A stretch of DNA of 64,000 nt from Thalassotalea_A litorea. GTDB lineage: Bacteria > Pseudomonadota > Gammaproteobacteria > Enterobacterales > Alteromonadaceae. The first letter of the stretch is position 1. Each line of letters begins with the position of its first letter. The notes beneath the pieces were generated by a model. That model was not told the origin of the DNA and made no database searches. It saw only the letters and a list, made by a program, of their open reading frames with translations. The stretch spans positions 124,001 to 188,000 of the forward strand of contig NZ_JBHZSG010000004.1 of assembly GCF_043642205.1 (NCBI RefSeq), written 5' to 3'. The translations under genes and the position numbers were made by a program. This document shows, piece after piece, positions 45,582 through 55,566 of this stretch.

Positions 45582-46205
45582 TTGACTCAAAGAATCCAAA
45601 ATCCCTATCTGGTACCCTCTGGATCTATTGAACACAGCATTGACGTGCTTAAAAGTCAGTTCATTTGTGCTGTTGCCCGCTGCCAAAGTAGTGAGCAGTG
45701 TAAATCGTTTATCGCATCGGTACGGGCGAAATACCCCGATGCTTCACACCACTGTGTCGCTTTTGTCTATGATCGACCTGATAATAGCCAAAGCTATGGT
45801 TTTAGTGATGATGGTGAACCGAGTGGCACCGCAGGTCGTCCTATGCTTGCCGTACTTCAGGGCGCTGAAATTGGAGAAGTCTGTGCGGTTGTGACTCGCT
45901 ATTTTGGTGGTACAAAATTGGGGACGGGTGGATTGCAAAGAGCATATGGTGCGAGCGTTCGTGAAGCACTCCAACATCTAAGCACCCAATGGATTGTTCC
46001 TAGTACCGAACTGACGCTAACGTGCAGCTACCCGCAACTTAATGACATAGAGCATTGCCTTAAATTGCATTCTGGCCTTGTTGTGAGTCAGGAATTTTCT
46101 GAGCAGATAGATCTTGTAGTCTCTTTACCGATGGATAAGTTACAGCCGTTTAAAGATGAAGTGATTCAGTTAACCAGTGGTCAAATTCAATTTCCGGGAG
46201 AATAA
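45582..46205 (+). CDS. yigZ: IMPACT/YigZ family protein
   Basis: The family is linked to proline peptidases and translation but its molecular role in bacteria is uncertain. The 207-residue protein shows the IMPACT signature: KYPDASHHCVAFVYD, GFSDDGEPSGTAGRPML, VVTRYFGGTKLGTGGL and RAYGASVREAL. The start is probably TTG at 45582, since no ATG or GTG precedes the conserved region in frame. AAGAG lies about 10 bases upstream. It sits between pepQ and trkH. Confidence 0.9.
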   Translation: MTQRIQNPYLVPSGSIEHSIDVLKSQFICAVARCQSSEQCKSFIASVRAKYPDASHHCVAFVYDRPDNSQSYGFSDDGEPSGTAGRPMLAVLQGAEIGEVCAVVTRYFGGTKLGTGGLQRAYGASVREALQHLSTQWIVPSTELTLTCSYPQLNDIEHCLKLHSGLVVSQEFSEQIDLVVSLPMDKLQPFKDEVIQLTSGQIQFPGE

Positions 46206-46307
46206 AAGCACAATTCTCCTTCTCCTCCTTTCCATTTCTTAAGGTTAGGCATACAATCACTTTACAAGCTTGCTAAGTGATTGCCGTATAAGAAAAACAA
46301 TTAAGCC

Positions 46308-47759
46308 ATGCAGTATTTAAATATCATTCGAATTCTCGGCCTGCTGGTAACCATTCTAAGCGTTACTATGCTGCCTCCTGCATTGGTTTCTCTAATTTAC
46401 CGAGATGGCGGTGGTGTTGCCTTTCTTCTGGCATTTGTTCTTTGTCTGGTCACCGGCTTTTGTTTCTGGTACCCAAATCGTAATGAAAAAGGCGAGCTTA
46501 GAGCCCGTGAAGGTTTTTTGATTGTGGTTTTATTCTGGACGGTACTGGCTAGCTTCTCTGCTGTCCCGTTAATGTTGTTAGACAACCCCTCTTTAAGTAT
46601 CACCGATTCATTCTTCGAAGCATTCTCAGGGTTAACCACAACCGGTGCGACTATCATTACCCATATTGATGGCCTGCCTCATGCGGTACTGTTTTACCGC
46701 CAGCAACTGCAATGGTTAGGGGGGATGGGGATCATCGTCCTGGCCGTGGCGGTACTGCCAATGCTAGGTGTTGGTGGTATGCAATTGTATCGTGCTGAAA
46801 CGCCTGGTCCGGTTAAAGACTCAAAAATGACGCCCAGGATAGCCGATACGGCGAAACATTTGTGGTACATCTATCTCAGCCTTACCATATTATGCGCGTT
46901 AGCCTATTGGTTGGCAGGTATGGGGCCTTTTGATGCCATCGCACACTCGTTCTCAACCATTGCAATCGGCGGCTTTTCAACCCACGACGCCAGTATCGGT
47001 TATTTCAATAATCCGATGATTAATCTGGTTTGCGTATTCTTCTTGATTGTTGCCGGCATTAATTTCGCCTTACATTTCGCAGCGTTCCAAAGTAAAAGCC
47101 TACGTACCTATATTTTTGACCCTGAGTTTAAAACGTTTATATCAATTCAAGTCATTTTAACGCTCATCTGTTTTGTCGTCCTCATCGCATCAGGGTTTAG
47201 CGAAAGCTATGAAAGTGCATTTGATGATGCTTTGTTCCAGGCGGTTTCGATCAGCACAACCGCGGGTTTTGCCACCACCAATTTTTCTGAATGGCCCACG
47301 ATTTTGCCGCTGATGCTGATTTTTGCCAGTTTTATCGGTGGTTGTGCCGGCAGTACTGGTGGGGGGATGAAAGTGGTACGGGTGATTCTTTTATATTTAC
47401 AGGGAATTCGTGAATTAAGTCGACTGATCCACCCTAAAGCGATTATCAACATTAAGTTAGGGCGTAAGGCACTGCCAGACCGCGTCGTTGATGCAATCTG
47501 GGGATTTTTTAGTGCTTATGCTGCAATCTTTACCATTTGTATGCTGTTGCTGATTGCCAGCGGTATCGATGAGTTTACAGCGTTTACCGCGGTAGCGGCC
47601 TGCTTGAATAACCTTGGTCCAGGTTTAGGTGAAGTGGCGGCTAATTTTTCCAGTATTAACGATTTCGCCAAATGGGTACTCATCATCGCCATGTTATTCG
47701 GTCGACTGGAGATATTTACTTTGCTGGTGCTGTTTCTACCATCTTTCTGGCGTAACTAG
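46308..47759 (+). CDS. trkH: Trk potassium uptake channel subunit TrkH
   Basis: TrkH is the potassium-conducting membrane subunit. The 483 residues equal E. coli TrkH in length and form repeated membrane-pore-membrane units. Pore-loop segments are visible at GLTTTGATI, IAIGGFSTHD, STTAGFATTNF and NNLGPGLGEV. The regulatory subunit gene trkA is just downstream on the opposite strand, 33 bp away. Confidence 0.96.
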   Translation: MQYLNIIRILGLLVTILSVTMLPPALVSLIYRDGGGVAFLLAFVLCLVTGFCFWYPNRNEKGELRAREGFLIVVLFWTVLASFSAVPLMLLDNPSLSITDSFFEAFSGLTTTGATIITHIDGLPHAVLFYRQQLQWLGGMGIIVLAVAVLPMLGVGGMQLYRAETPGPVKDSKMTPRIADTAKHLWYIYLSLTILCALAYWLAGMGPFDAIAHSFSTIAIGGFSTHDASIGYFNNPMINLVCVFFLIVAGINFALHFAAFQSKSLRTYIFDPEFKTFISIQVILTLICFVVLIASGFSESYESAFDDALFQAVSISTTAGFATTNFSEWPTILPLMLIFASFIGGCAGSTGGGMKVVRVILLYLQGIRELSRLIHPKAIINIKLGRKALPDRVVDAIWGFFSAYAAIFTICMLLLIASGIDEFTAFTAVAACLNNLGPGLGEVAANFSSINDFAKWVLIIAMLFGRLEIFTLLVLFLPSFWRN

Positions 47760-47792
47760 CCTGTTGGTAAAAACGAAAAACCTACAATTGCG

Positions 47793-49169
47793 TTAAAAGA
47801 ATATTGCACTGACGGCAAAAAGTTTTTCTACCTGATGAATGTATTTTTTGTCCACCAAAAACAAAATGACGTGATCGTCCGATTGGATAACGGTGGTTGA
47901 GTGAGCGATTAAGACTTCTTCACCTCGCACAATTGCGCCAATTGTCGTACCCGGTGGTAGTTTAATATCCTGAATTTCCCGGCCTACAACTTTTGAGGAT
48001 TGCTCATCACCATGAGCGACCGCTTCAATCGCCTCTGCGGCGCCACGACGTAAACTATAAACGTTGACGATATCGCCTTTACGCACATGGGTTAATAACG
48101 CAGAAATCGTAGCTTGCTGAGGGGAAACCGCGATATCCAGTTCACTACCGTGAATCAAATCGTGATAAGCGCCTCGCTGTACCAATACGATGGTTTTACG
48201 GGCACCTAATTTTTTCGCCAGCAAAGCTGACATAATGTTGGCTTCATCGTCATTGGTTACGGCGATAAACACATCCATTTGATCAATGTGCTCTTCGAGC
48301 AGCAGTTCCGTGTCCGAAGAATCCCCGACAAAGACTAAGGTTTTATCGAGATCGTTTGCGATCAGCTCAGCACGTTTGGGGTTACGTTCAATGATTTTAA
48401 CCTGATGATTGTTTTCCAGGATACGTGCTAATCCCGCGCCTATATGTCCACCGCCAGCTATCATGATGCGCTTATAAGCCGGTTCGAGCTTCTGTAACTC
48501 ACTCATAACGGCGCGAATGTGCTTGGTCGCGGCCAGGAAAAATACTTCATCATCCGCTTCGATAACCGTGGTGCCAAGTGGGCGAATAGGTCTGCCGTTG
48601 CGGTAGATTGCCGCAACCCGGGTATCAATATTAGGGATATGATCGCGAATCGTAGATAACGCATGACCGACTAAAAGACCACCATAATAGGCTTTGATAC
48701 CAACTAAGGATATCTTGCCGCCAGCAAACTCTCTGACCTGCAAAGCACCGGGATAGTTGATTAACCGAGCGATGTCTTTCGTTACTAACTGTTCGGGCGC
48801 AATGATATGGTCAACCGGGATATCCTGGTTATGAAATAGCTTTTCTTTATATTTGAGGATTTGTTCAGAACGGATTCGGGCAATTTTTGTTGGGGTATCG
48901 AAGACAGTGAAGGCGATTTGGCATGCAAGCATATTGGTTGCATCATCACTGGTGACGGCAATCAACATATCGGCATCTTCCGCACCTGCTTTGGCGAGCA
49001 CATCAGGATGGCTACCATGTCCGGTTACCACCTGCAGATCCATCTTATCCTGTAACTCGCGTAACTTGTCGGAGTTTAAATCAACCAATGTGATTTCGTT
49101 TTGTTCTCCAACCAGGTTTTCTGCGAGTGTACCGCCAACCTGACCTGCACCGAGTATGATAATCTTCAT
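47793..49169 (-). CDS. trkA: Trk potassium uptake NAD-binding subunit TrkA
   Basis: TrkA gates TrkH by binding nucleotides. The 458-residue protein has two RCK units, each with a Rossmann motif (ILGAGQVGGTLAENL at residues 4-18; IMIAGGGHIGAGLARIL near 233), each followed by a TrkA-C domain. It is the last gene of the def-fmt-rsmB-trkA cluster, converging on trkH. Confidence 0.97.
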   Translation of the reverse strand: MKIIILGAGQVGGTLAENLVGEQNEITLVDLNSDKLRELQDKMDLQVVTGHGSHPDVLAKAGAEDADMLIAVTSDDATNMLACQIAFTVFDTPTKIARIRSEQILKYKEKLFHNQDIPVDHIIAPEQLVTKDIARLINYPGALQVREFAGGKISLVGIKAYYGGLLVGHALSTIRDHIPNIDTRVAAIYRNGRPIRPLGTTVIEADDEVFFLAATKHIRAVMSELQKLEPAYKRIMIAGGGHIGAGLARILENNHQVKIIERNPKRAELIANDLDKTLVFVGDSSDTELLLEEHIDQMDVFIAVTNDDEANIMSALLAKKLGARKTIVLVQRGAYHDLIHGSELDIAVSPQQATISALLTHVRKGDIVNVYSLRRGAAEAIEAVAHGDEQSSKVVGREIQDIKLPPGTTIGAIVRGEEVLIAHSTTVIQSDDHVILFLVDKKYIHQVEKLFAVSAIFF

Positions 49170-49191
49170 TGTCTTAACTTATTCTTTTTAT

Positions 49192-50529
49192 TTAAGCTTT
49201 CTTGCCTAGTTTGGCATAATAAAAGCCATCCTTCGAGTCCTGTCCCGGTAATATTTGCCAATCCAGTGTATCGCTGACACCAAGAGGTAGCCATTGAGCA
49301 TCGTCATTGTTCGCTACGAAATGTTCGATTTGTTCACGGTTTTCCTGTGGCAAAATAGAGCAAGTGGCATAAATCATGGTGCCACCGGGTTTTAGGGTCG
49401 ACCAAACCGCATCGAGAATACGTTGTTGCAACTCAACTAATTGGTCGATATCGGAAGCTCGACGCAACCATTTGATATCCGGATGTTTTCGGATCACACC
49501 GGTACCCGAACAAGGGGCATCAAGCAGAATACGGTCAAAGGGTTTTCCATCCCACCAGTCTTTGGTATTGCTGGCATCGGCACATACGATTTGAGCATCC
49601 AATTGTAATCGAGTCAGATTTTCTTCCACCCGCTTTAATCGTTGTTCTTCAACATCCAATGCGATGACGTTTTCGACTTGCGGTGTGCGTTCGAGAATGT
49701 GGCAGGTTTTACCGCCGGGAGCTGCACAGGCATCAAGGACGTATTCGCCAGGCTGAGCATCGAGAAATATCGCGGCATGTTGTGCGGCGCCGTCCTGAAT
49801 TGAGACCATCCCAGATTCGAAGCCGGGTAGGGCTGTCACATCTTTAGCAGAAGCTAAACGAATGGCCCGGGAATGGCTATCCTGAAATGCAATATCGGCC
49901 CCAGCTTGTGCCAGCAAATCGAGGTATTCGTTGGGGGTGATTTTTTGTTGATTCACGCGAAGCCACATTGGCGGGCGCTGCATATTAGCTTCGGCGATTT
50001 GTTGCCAATGATCAGGATAAGATTGTTGCAACTTCTTCAATAACCAGCCTGGATGGTTGTATTTCACCGGGTCGCTGGCGTTGGCAAATAATGTTTCATC
50101 GCTATTTTCTTCACTACGCTGCACGCTTCTGAGCACCGCATTGACCAGGCCTTTCATGTGCCGGCCTTTCATATTGTCGCATCCAGCCACGGTTTCACTT
50201 ATGGCAGCATGATCAGGAATACGGGTATGGCGTAGCTGATAGATGCCTACCAGGATTAAAAAATGGAATACCCGCTGTTTGCCGGTTAATGGCTTAGTAA
50301 TGAACTGCCTTGATTGATGTTCAAGCTGGGGTAAAAATCTCAGCACGCCATAACAAATTTCCTGTAATAAACCTTTATCCTTAGGGTTTATTAATTTCGC
50401 TTGAGCCTGAGGCAATTCATCGCCTAATGATCGTCCTTTATCGACGACCTGAAACAAGACCTTTGCCGATAACGCTCGAAGATTCACTGGTTTTTTCTGG
50501 CCAGATTGACTACCTGTTGAATGATTCAT
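49192..50529 (-). CDS. rsmB: 16S rRNA m5C967 methyltransferase
   Basis: RsmB methylates C967 of 16S rRNA with SAM. The 445-residue protein has an N-terminal NusB-like domain (about residues 15-160) and a C-terminal methyltransferase with DACAAPGGKTCHI, LLDAPCSGTGV and the catalytic cysteine in YATCSILPQEN. Its ATG directly abuts the fmt stop codon with no spacer, so translation is probably coupled. Confidence 0.97.
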   Translation of the reverse strand: MNHSTGSQSGQKKPVNLRALSAKVLFQVVDKGRSLGDELPQAQAKLINPKDKGLLQEICYGVLRFLPQLEHQSRQFITKPLTGKQRVFHFLILVGIYQLRHTRIPDHAAISETVAGCDNMKGRHMKGLVNAVLRSVQRSEENSDETLFANASDPVKYNHPGWLLKKLQQSYPDHWQQIAEANMQRPPMWLRVNQQKITPNEYLDLLAQAGADIAFQDSHSRAIRLASAKDVTALPGFESGMVSIQDGAAQHAAIFLDAQPGEYVLDACAAPGGKTCHILERTPQVENVIALDVEEQRLKRVEENLTRLQLDAQIVCADASNTKDWWDGKPFDRILLDAPCSGTGVIRKHPDIKWLRRASDIDQLVELQQRILDAVWSTLKPGGTMIYATCSILPQENREQIEHFVANNDDAQWLPLGVSDTLDWQILPGQDSKDGFYYAKLGKKA

Positions 50530-51501
50530 TTAATCTTGCCCATTTATAGGCGTACCGGTGATAAACCAATCGGCCCGACCATTTAATATATCGGTAACAG
50601 CCATAGGTTTTTTGCCTGGTGCCTGTAGCTTAGTTAGGCACAGTGCACCTTTTCCACACTGGACTTTGATACCATCTTTGTCAGCCATTAAAATTGTCCC
50701 TGGTGCGATGTTATTATCGCCGGCAATGACATGCGCCTGCCAAATCTTGATTCTTTGGATTTGTTGTTTGTCATCTAACAAATGAATTTGTGCAAACGGC
50801 CAGGGCTGATAAGCGCGCACTTTTCGTTCTAAAATATCTGCATCCATTTGCCAGTCTAATACCGCTTCGTCTTTATTGAGCTTATGCGCATAGTTGGCTT
50901 GCTTATCGTCCTGGTGTTGCGCATCAGCGTTGCCTTGGGCCATGATACCCAATGTCTCCACTAACGCATCCGGACCCAACAGCGCAAGCTTTTCATACAG
51001 GCTACTGCTGGTTTCATCGTCGGCGATATCACAATAGGCTTTGGCGAGCATTGCGCCGGTATCCAGGCCTTCGTCCATTTGCATAATGGTAACACCCGTT
51101 TGTGCATCTCCGGCTTCCACGGCTCTTTGAATTGGCGCGGCGCCACGCCAGCGGGGTAGTAATGAACCATGAACATTTATACAACCAAGGCGAGGGGTAT
51201 CGAGAATCACTTTCGGTAATAACAGGCCATAGGCAACCACCACCATAACATCGGCTTGGTAACTGGCTAGTTTGTGTTGATCGCTTGCGTCTTTAAAATT
51301 TTTCGGTTGCTCGACAGGTAATTCATGGGTTAATGCTAATTGCTTTACCGCACAAGGGGTGAGCTTTTTCCCTCTGCCAGACGGTTTGTCTTGAGGGCAG
51401 TACACGGCAACGATTTCATGTTCAGAGTCAATGAGACCCTGGAGATGGCGGGCGGCAAAATCCGGTGTACCGGCAAAAATAATCTTAAGTGGTGAAGACA
51501 A
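50530..51501 (-). CDS. fmt: Methionyl-tRNA formyltransferase
   Basis: Fmt formylates initiator Met-tRNA from 10-formyltetrahydrofolate. The 323 residues contain IIFAGTPDFAARHL at the start, the catalytic and folate segment NVHGSLLPRWRGAAPIQRA near 108-126 and a C-terminal OB-like domain. It lies 33 bp after def, the enzyme that later removes the formyl group. Confidence 0.97.
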   Translation of the reverse strand: MSSPLKIIFAGTPDFAARHLQGLIDSEHEIVAVYCPQDKPSGRGKKLTPCAVKQLALTHELPVEQPKNFKDASDQHKLASYQADVMVVVAYGLLLPKVILDTPRLGCINVHGSLLPRWRGAAPIQRAVEAGDAQTGVTIMQMDEGLDTGAMLAKAYCDIADDETSSSLYEKLALLGPDALVETLGIMAQGNADAQHQDDKQANYAHKLNKDEAVLDWQMDADILERKVRAYQPWPFAQIHLLDDKQQIQRIKIWQAHVIAGDNNIAPGTILMADKDGIKVQCGKGALCLTKLQAPGKKPMAVTDILNGRADWFITGTPINGQD

Positions 51502-51534
51502 GGTTCTATCCAGCAGAGTTAATCAAAAGTGAGT

Positions 51535-52050
51535 TTAGCTTGCGCGCTTTTGCAGGCGTGCTTCTTTTTCGAGCTTAGTTTTAATGCGCTGACGTTTTAG
51601 TGGCGACAAATAGTCGACAAACAATACGCCTTTGAGGTGGTCTAATTCGTGTTGAATACAAATTGCCATTAATTCTGATGCATCAAGAGAAAACTCTTCG
51701 CCGTTTTTATCCAGAGCCTTAACCGTAACTTGGGTGTGACGTTCGACTTTGGCGTAACAGCCCGGAACCGACAGACAACCTTCTTCATTGATCATAATCT
51801 CGTCGCTATGGTCAATAATTTCTGGGTTTATCAACACGATTGGGTCAGAGCGATCATCGCTCACATCCATGACAACGATACGCTGATGTATGTCTACCTG
51901 AGTTGCAGCAAGACCAACACCATTTTCGTCATACATGGTTTCAAACATGTCTTCGACAATTTTCCGAATTTCATCAGTCACTTCGGCTACTGGGGCGGCG
52001 ACGGTTGTTAATCGTTCGTCGGGAAATCTCAATACATTTAAAATAGTCAT
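51535..52050 (-). CDS. def: Peptide deformylase
   Basis: Def removes N-formyl groups from nascent proteins. The 171-residue metalloenzyme has all three motifs: GVGLAATQVD near residue 45, EGCLSVPG near 91 (metal Cys) and QHELDHLKG near 134 (metal His residues and catalytic Glu). It leads the def-fmt-rsmB-trkA cluster. Confidence 0.98.
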   Translation of the reverse strand: MTILNVLRFPDERLTTVAAPVAEVTDEIRKIVEDMFETMYDENGVGLAATQVDIHQRIVVMDVSDDRSDPIVLINPEIIDHSDEIMINEEGCLSVPGCYAKVERHTQVTVKALDKNGEEFSLDASELMAICIQHELDHLKGVLFVDYLSPLKRQRIKTKLEKEARLQKRAS

Positions 52051-52625
52051 GGTGCTAAATACGAATCGCTATGTTCCTGTGAGTTCAATAGGGGTAATTC
52101 TAGCCTTTTTCTTATTAAAAAGATATTTCTAAAGAGGGATAGGAAATTCACGTTTTTAGCAGTTTAGCCTAGTCATCACGCCTACTTTAGGGGAGAGTAA
52201 AAGGCCTTGGTTTATCGCGACGCGGTGTTCCTGACCTGATAATAAAATTTGAGAAAAATTACGCTGTTGGGTTCTCTTAAAGGACAACAGGCTCTAGTCA
52301 TTTGCCTAATACAGTGATATGTTTATTAAGCCTTTATTTCCTTGAAGAAATGGGCGTATATACCAGTTCACTTGGGTAGATGAGTAGTCAAAGACGGTTT
52401 AAATAACGTTGTGGTGTGATGGTAACGATGATATTCCATGCTTTATCTCGGGATCGAATACCTCATCGCGAACTTTTTACCTTGCTTGACGGGAAGCTCT
52501 CGTAACGCTCACTCATTACATTTCTCAATGACTTGGTATTTTCTTGGCAAAGTAAAGTGGTCGACAACTTGTAGGGGAACTTTGTAAGTCTGCAGGCTGC
52601 GTTTACTTAAAATGGAACCAACTAA
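52051..52625. other. def-lysM divergent gap
   Basis: No gene is visible over 575 bp. Promoters for both divergent genes are expected. The part 52360-52539 is bounded by weak inverted ends, ATACCAGTTCACTT and AATGACTTGGTAT, and may be a decayed TACCA-type element. Confidence 0.4.
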
Positions 52626-53741
52626 ATGCTAAAAAAAATACTAATAACCACTTTCTGCATTCTGACTTCCGCCATGGTTTTCGCAGATCAGCTCAGCATA
52701 CGAGATGATGCGCCGAAGACATACGTGGTTGAAAAAGGGGATACCCTTTGGGACATTTCAGCAATGTATTTGGAAGAGCCATGGTTATGGCCTAAATTAT
52801 GGCGTTGGAACCCGGAAATTAATAACCCCCACTTAATTTACCCGGGCGATATCCTACGATTGGCCTTCGATGAAAACGGACAGCCTATTCTGGTTAAAGA
52901 TGATTCTGATTCCAGTGGTAAACCGGAATACAAATGGTCACCGCAAATTCGCAAAAAAATGAAGGATGGCAATCCGATCACGATATTGCCTCTGGAAGAG
53001 CTTGCACCACTGCTTAATTATTCGAACGTACTAACCAAAGACATGCTTGCCGATGCTGGCGTTGTTTTAGGTGCGGACGAAAAATATAAATCTCATGTGG
53101 AAGGCGCTATTTTGTACGCAAAAGGCGATCTGCAAGCGGGTAAAAGTTACGCCATTTATAAGAAAGGTGAGCCAATACTGGATCCGGAGACCGGTGAACA
53201 ACTTGGTTTTTATTCAATCTTGGCAGGTACCGCGAAAGGCTTGAGAGATGGTGATAGCGCCAATCGCATTCCCGCATCATTAATGTTGGACGCATCGCGC
53301 CGTGAAATTCGAGCCGGTGATGTTATTCTGGAAGTTAACAACGAACAGTTGTTACCGGCGTTTTATCAGATGCGCCTGGCGGAAGGTAAAGATGTTCAGG
53401 CTTTATTTATCAACAATGCTAACGATGCTCGAGAATTTGGCAAGTTAGAGATTGTGCTGTTAAATAAAGGTGAAAATGCCAATCTTTTACCTGGCGAAAT
53501 CTACGTGATTAATCGCCAGAGTCCGGAAGTGATTGATACCGAAGACGGGCCCATCTATGAAGAAGATGCGTCACGATGGTATCGCTTGACCAAGGACGAC
53601 GAATCGGAAGACCGTTATAAGATGCCAACGGAAAATATTGGCCAGCTTATGGTATTCAAAGTTCAGGAAAAAACCAGCTTTGCTGTTGTGTTGGCAACCA
53701 CCAAGCCAATACGATTATCCGATAAGGTGACTGCCCCTTAA
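52626..53741 (+). CDS. Secreted LysM-domain protein
   Basis: The 371-residue protein has a signal peptide (about residues 1-20, ending MVFA) and one N-terminal LysM domain (about residues 33-80). The LysM includes YVVEKGDTLWDISAMYLEEP, WPKLWRWNPEINNPHLIYPG and a final LRL. The remaining 290 residues have no motif that I recognise. LysM suggests attachment to peptidoglycan. Proteins like this lie next to dprA in many Alteromonadales and vibrios, but their role is not established. It has its own terminator before dprA. Confidence 0.85.
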   Translation: MLKKILITTFCILTSAMVFADQLSIRDDAPKTYVVEKGDTLWDISAMYLEEPWLWPKLWRWNPEINNPHLIYPGDILRLAFDENGQPILVKDDSDSSGKPEYKWSPQIRKKMKDGNPITILPLEELAPLLNYSNVLTKDMLADAGVVLGADEKYKSHVEGAILYAKGDLQAGKSYAIYKKGEPILDPETGEQLGFYSILAGTAKGLRDGDSANRIPASLMLDASRREIRAGDVILEVNNEQLLPAFYQMRLAEGKDVQALFINNANDAREFGKLEIVLLNKGENANLLPGEIYVINRQSPEVIDTEDGPIYEEDASRWYRLTKDDESEDRYKMPTENIGQLMVFKVQEKTSFAVVLATTKPIRLSDKVTAP

Positions 53742-53749
53742 GCAGTGTA

Positions 53750-53776
53750 TCAAAGGGCCTATAGGCCCTTTTTTAT
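53750..53776 (+). terminator. Terminator after the LysM gene
   Basis: AAAGGGCC and GGCCCTTT pair around a TATA loop and are followed by TTTT. It separates the LysM gene from dprA. Confidence 0.88.
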
Positions 53777-53816
53777 TATTGGCGCTGCCCTGAACAAATA
53801 GATACTGGGAGGGGAT

Positions 53817-54908
53817 ATGTCCAACACCATTTACTGGCTTGCTATGGTAAAACTTACCGGAGTGCGTCATCAACTTAAGCTGCAATTGCTCAACCAATAT
53901 TCCCCTTCGCAATTGTTTCAAATGAATCGTCAACAGTTAATATCGCTTGGGTTGTCTAACCCTCAGGCGGCAAAGTTTAATCAAGCATTGATAGATGACG
54001 CTCAGGCATTATTTACTCAGTGTCAGGCGCTAAATATTGTCTGTATTGATTTGCAACACGCAAGCTACCCACCTTTACTTAAAGAGATCAGCGACCCACC
54101 ACTTGTGCTATTTGTTCAGGGCAATCAAGCTCTGCTTGATCAAGTTCAGTTAGCCATTGTTGGCCCCAGGATGGCGACATTCAGTGCCTTGGATATTGCA
54201 GAGGACTTTGCCAGAGGCTTATCAGAAACCGGGTTTATCGTGACATCAGGGCTTGCGCTTGGGATTGATAGTGCAGCCCATAGGGGGGCGTTAATGGGGG
54301 CTGGCAAAACCGTTGCGGTTGTCGCGACAGGATTGGATCAGGTATATCCGCGTAGAAATCGTGACCTGGTTACCCAGATCCTGAACCAGGAAGGTACCAT
54401 AGTGTCAGAATATTTACCTGGGACGCCACCACGAGCGGGTAACTTTCCCCGAAGAAATCGTATCATCACCGGGTTGAGTTTAGGGACACTAGTGGTAGAA
54501 GCGGCATTGAAAAGCGGTAGTCTGATCTCTGCTCGCCTTGCCATGGAGCAAAACCGAGAGGTGTTCGCTATCCCTGGTTCAATTAACAACGCCAATTCAA
54601 AGGGTTGTCATCAGTTGATAAAGCAAGGGGCACATTTGGTTGAAACAACAGAAGATATCAGCTCAGTCTTGGTTCCATTAACAGCGAATTTACAAGCGCA
54701 GAAAATTCCTAAAAAAATCAAAAAAATCGAATCACAAGGCTTGTTTCTCGACCCATTGTTAGCTAGTGTGGACTATGAAGCAACGCCCGCAGACGTGGTT
54801 GCTTTCCGGTGTAAACTTCCTGTAGAAGAAGTGTTAACCCGGCTTACCATTCTGGAGCTAAGAGGGCTGGTTGTTGCGGTACCAGGTGGCTTCCTAAAAC
54901 AAAAATAG
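53817..54908 (+). CDS. dprA: DNA processing protein DprA
   Basis: DprA binds incoming single-stranded DNA and loads RecA in natural transformation. The 363-residue protein has an N-terminal helical region and the Rossmann-fold core with VGPRMAT, SGLALGIDSAAHRGAL and GNFPRRNRIITGLS. A C-terminal winged-helix domain follows (about 295-360). It starts the dprA-smg-zinc-ribbon cluster common in gammaproteobacteria. Confidence 0.95.
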   Translation: MSNTIYWLAMVKLTGVRHQLKLQLLNQYSPSQLFQMNRQQLISLGLSNPQAAKFNQALIDDAQALFTQCQALNIVCIDLQHASYPPLLKEISDPPLVLFVQGNQALLDQVQLAIVGPRMATFSALDIAEDFARGLSETGFIVTSGLALGIDSAAHRGALMGAGKTVAVVATGLDQVYPRRNRDLVTQILNQEGTIVSEYLPGTPPRAGNFPRRNRIITGLSLGTLVVEAALKSGSLISARLAMEQNREVFAIPGSINNANSKGCHQLIKQGAHLVETTEDISSVLVPLTANLQAQKIPKKIKKIESQGLFLDPLLASVDYEATPADVVAFRCKLPVEEVLTRLTILELRGLVVAVPGGFLKQK

Positions 54909-54917
54909 GGGATAGTT

Positions 54918-55391
54918 ATGTTCGATATTCTTATGTACCTTTTTGAGAACTATATTCATAGTGAAGCCGAGGTAATGGTCGATCATGATGTCCTGACCGA
55001 TGAATTGACGCGTGCTGGATTCCATCAGGATGAAATCTATAAAGCCCTTTCATGGTTAGAGAAGCTCGCCAATCTACAAAATACCGATGCCTACAACTTC
55101 TTAACTAAACGTCCACAACAATCCGTTCGCATCTATACGCCGCAGGAAACCCGTTTTTTGGATACCGAATGCCGCGGTTTTTTGATGTTTCTTGAAAACG
55201 TCAATGTCCTGGATTTTGCTACCCGGGAAATGGTCATCGACCGCGTACTTGAGCTGGATACCAAAGATTTCAATATTGATGATTTGAAATGGGTGGTGTT
55301 GATGGTGCTGTTTAACGTTCCAGGAAAAGAATCAGCATATTCGCAAATGGAAGATCTCATTTTTGATGAATGCGAAGGTCCGTTGCACTAG
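54918..55391 (+). CDS. smg: Smg family protein (DUF494)
   Basis: The 157-residue acidic protein matches the Smg family (MFDILMYLFENYI at the start; DELTRAGFHQDEI; LKWVVLMVLFNVPG at the end). The molecular role is unknown, although the gene nearly always follows dprA. The spacing to dprA is 9 bp with a GGGGATAG-type ribosome site. Confidence 0.92.
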   Translation: MFDILMYLFENYIHSEAEVMVDHDVLTDELTRAGFHQDEIYKALSWLEKLANLQNTDAYNFLTKRPQQSVRIYTPQETRFLDTECRGFLMFLENVNVLDFATREMVIDRVLELDTKDFNIDDLKWVVLMVLFNVPGKESAYSQMEDLIFDECEGPLH

Positions 55392-55566
55392 CGCTATTGA
55401 ATTTTTCTGGGGGCAACCAGCAATAGAAAAATTTAACCAAAAACAAGCTCATTCAAAAAAACCATAAAGATAAGCTGCTCATGGTATAAACGCCGGACGT
55501 AAAGTTTGGCGTGCAAACTTTCTGTGTCATAATAGAGCCCTCATTTCATCTTTGGGGTGCGTTAGC

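Noticed and set aside
55394..55433. Alternative dyads CTATTG/CAATAG and AATTTTTCT/AGAAAAATT after smg
   Set aside because: They are AT-rich with long loops and no T tract, so there is no good evidence for a terminator or regulator.
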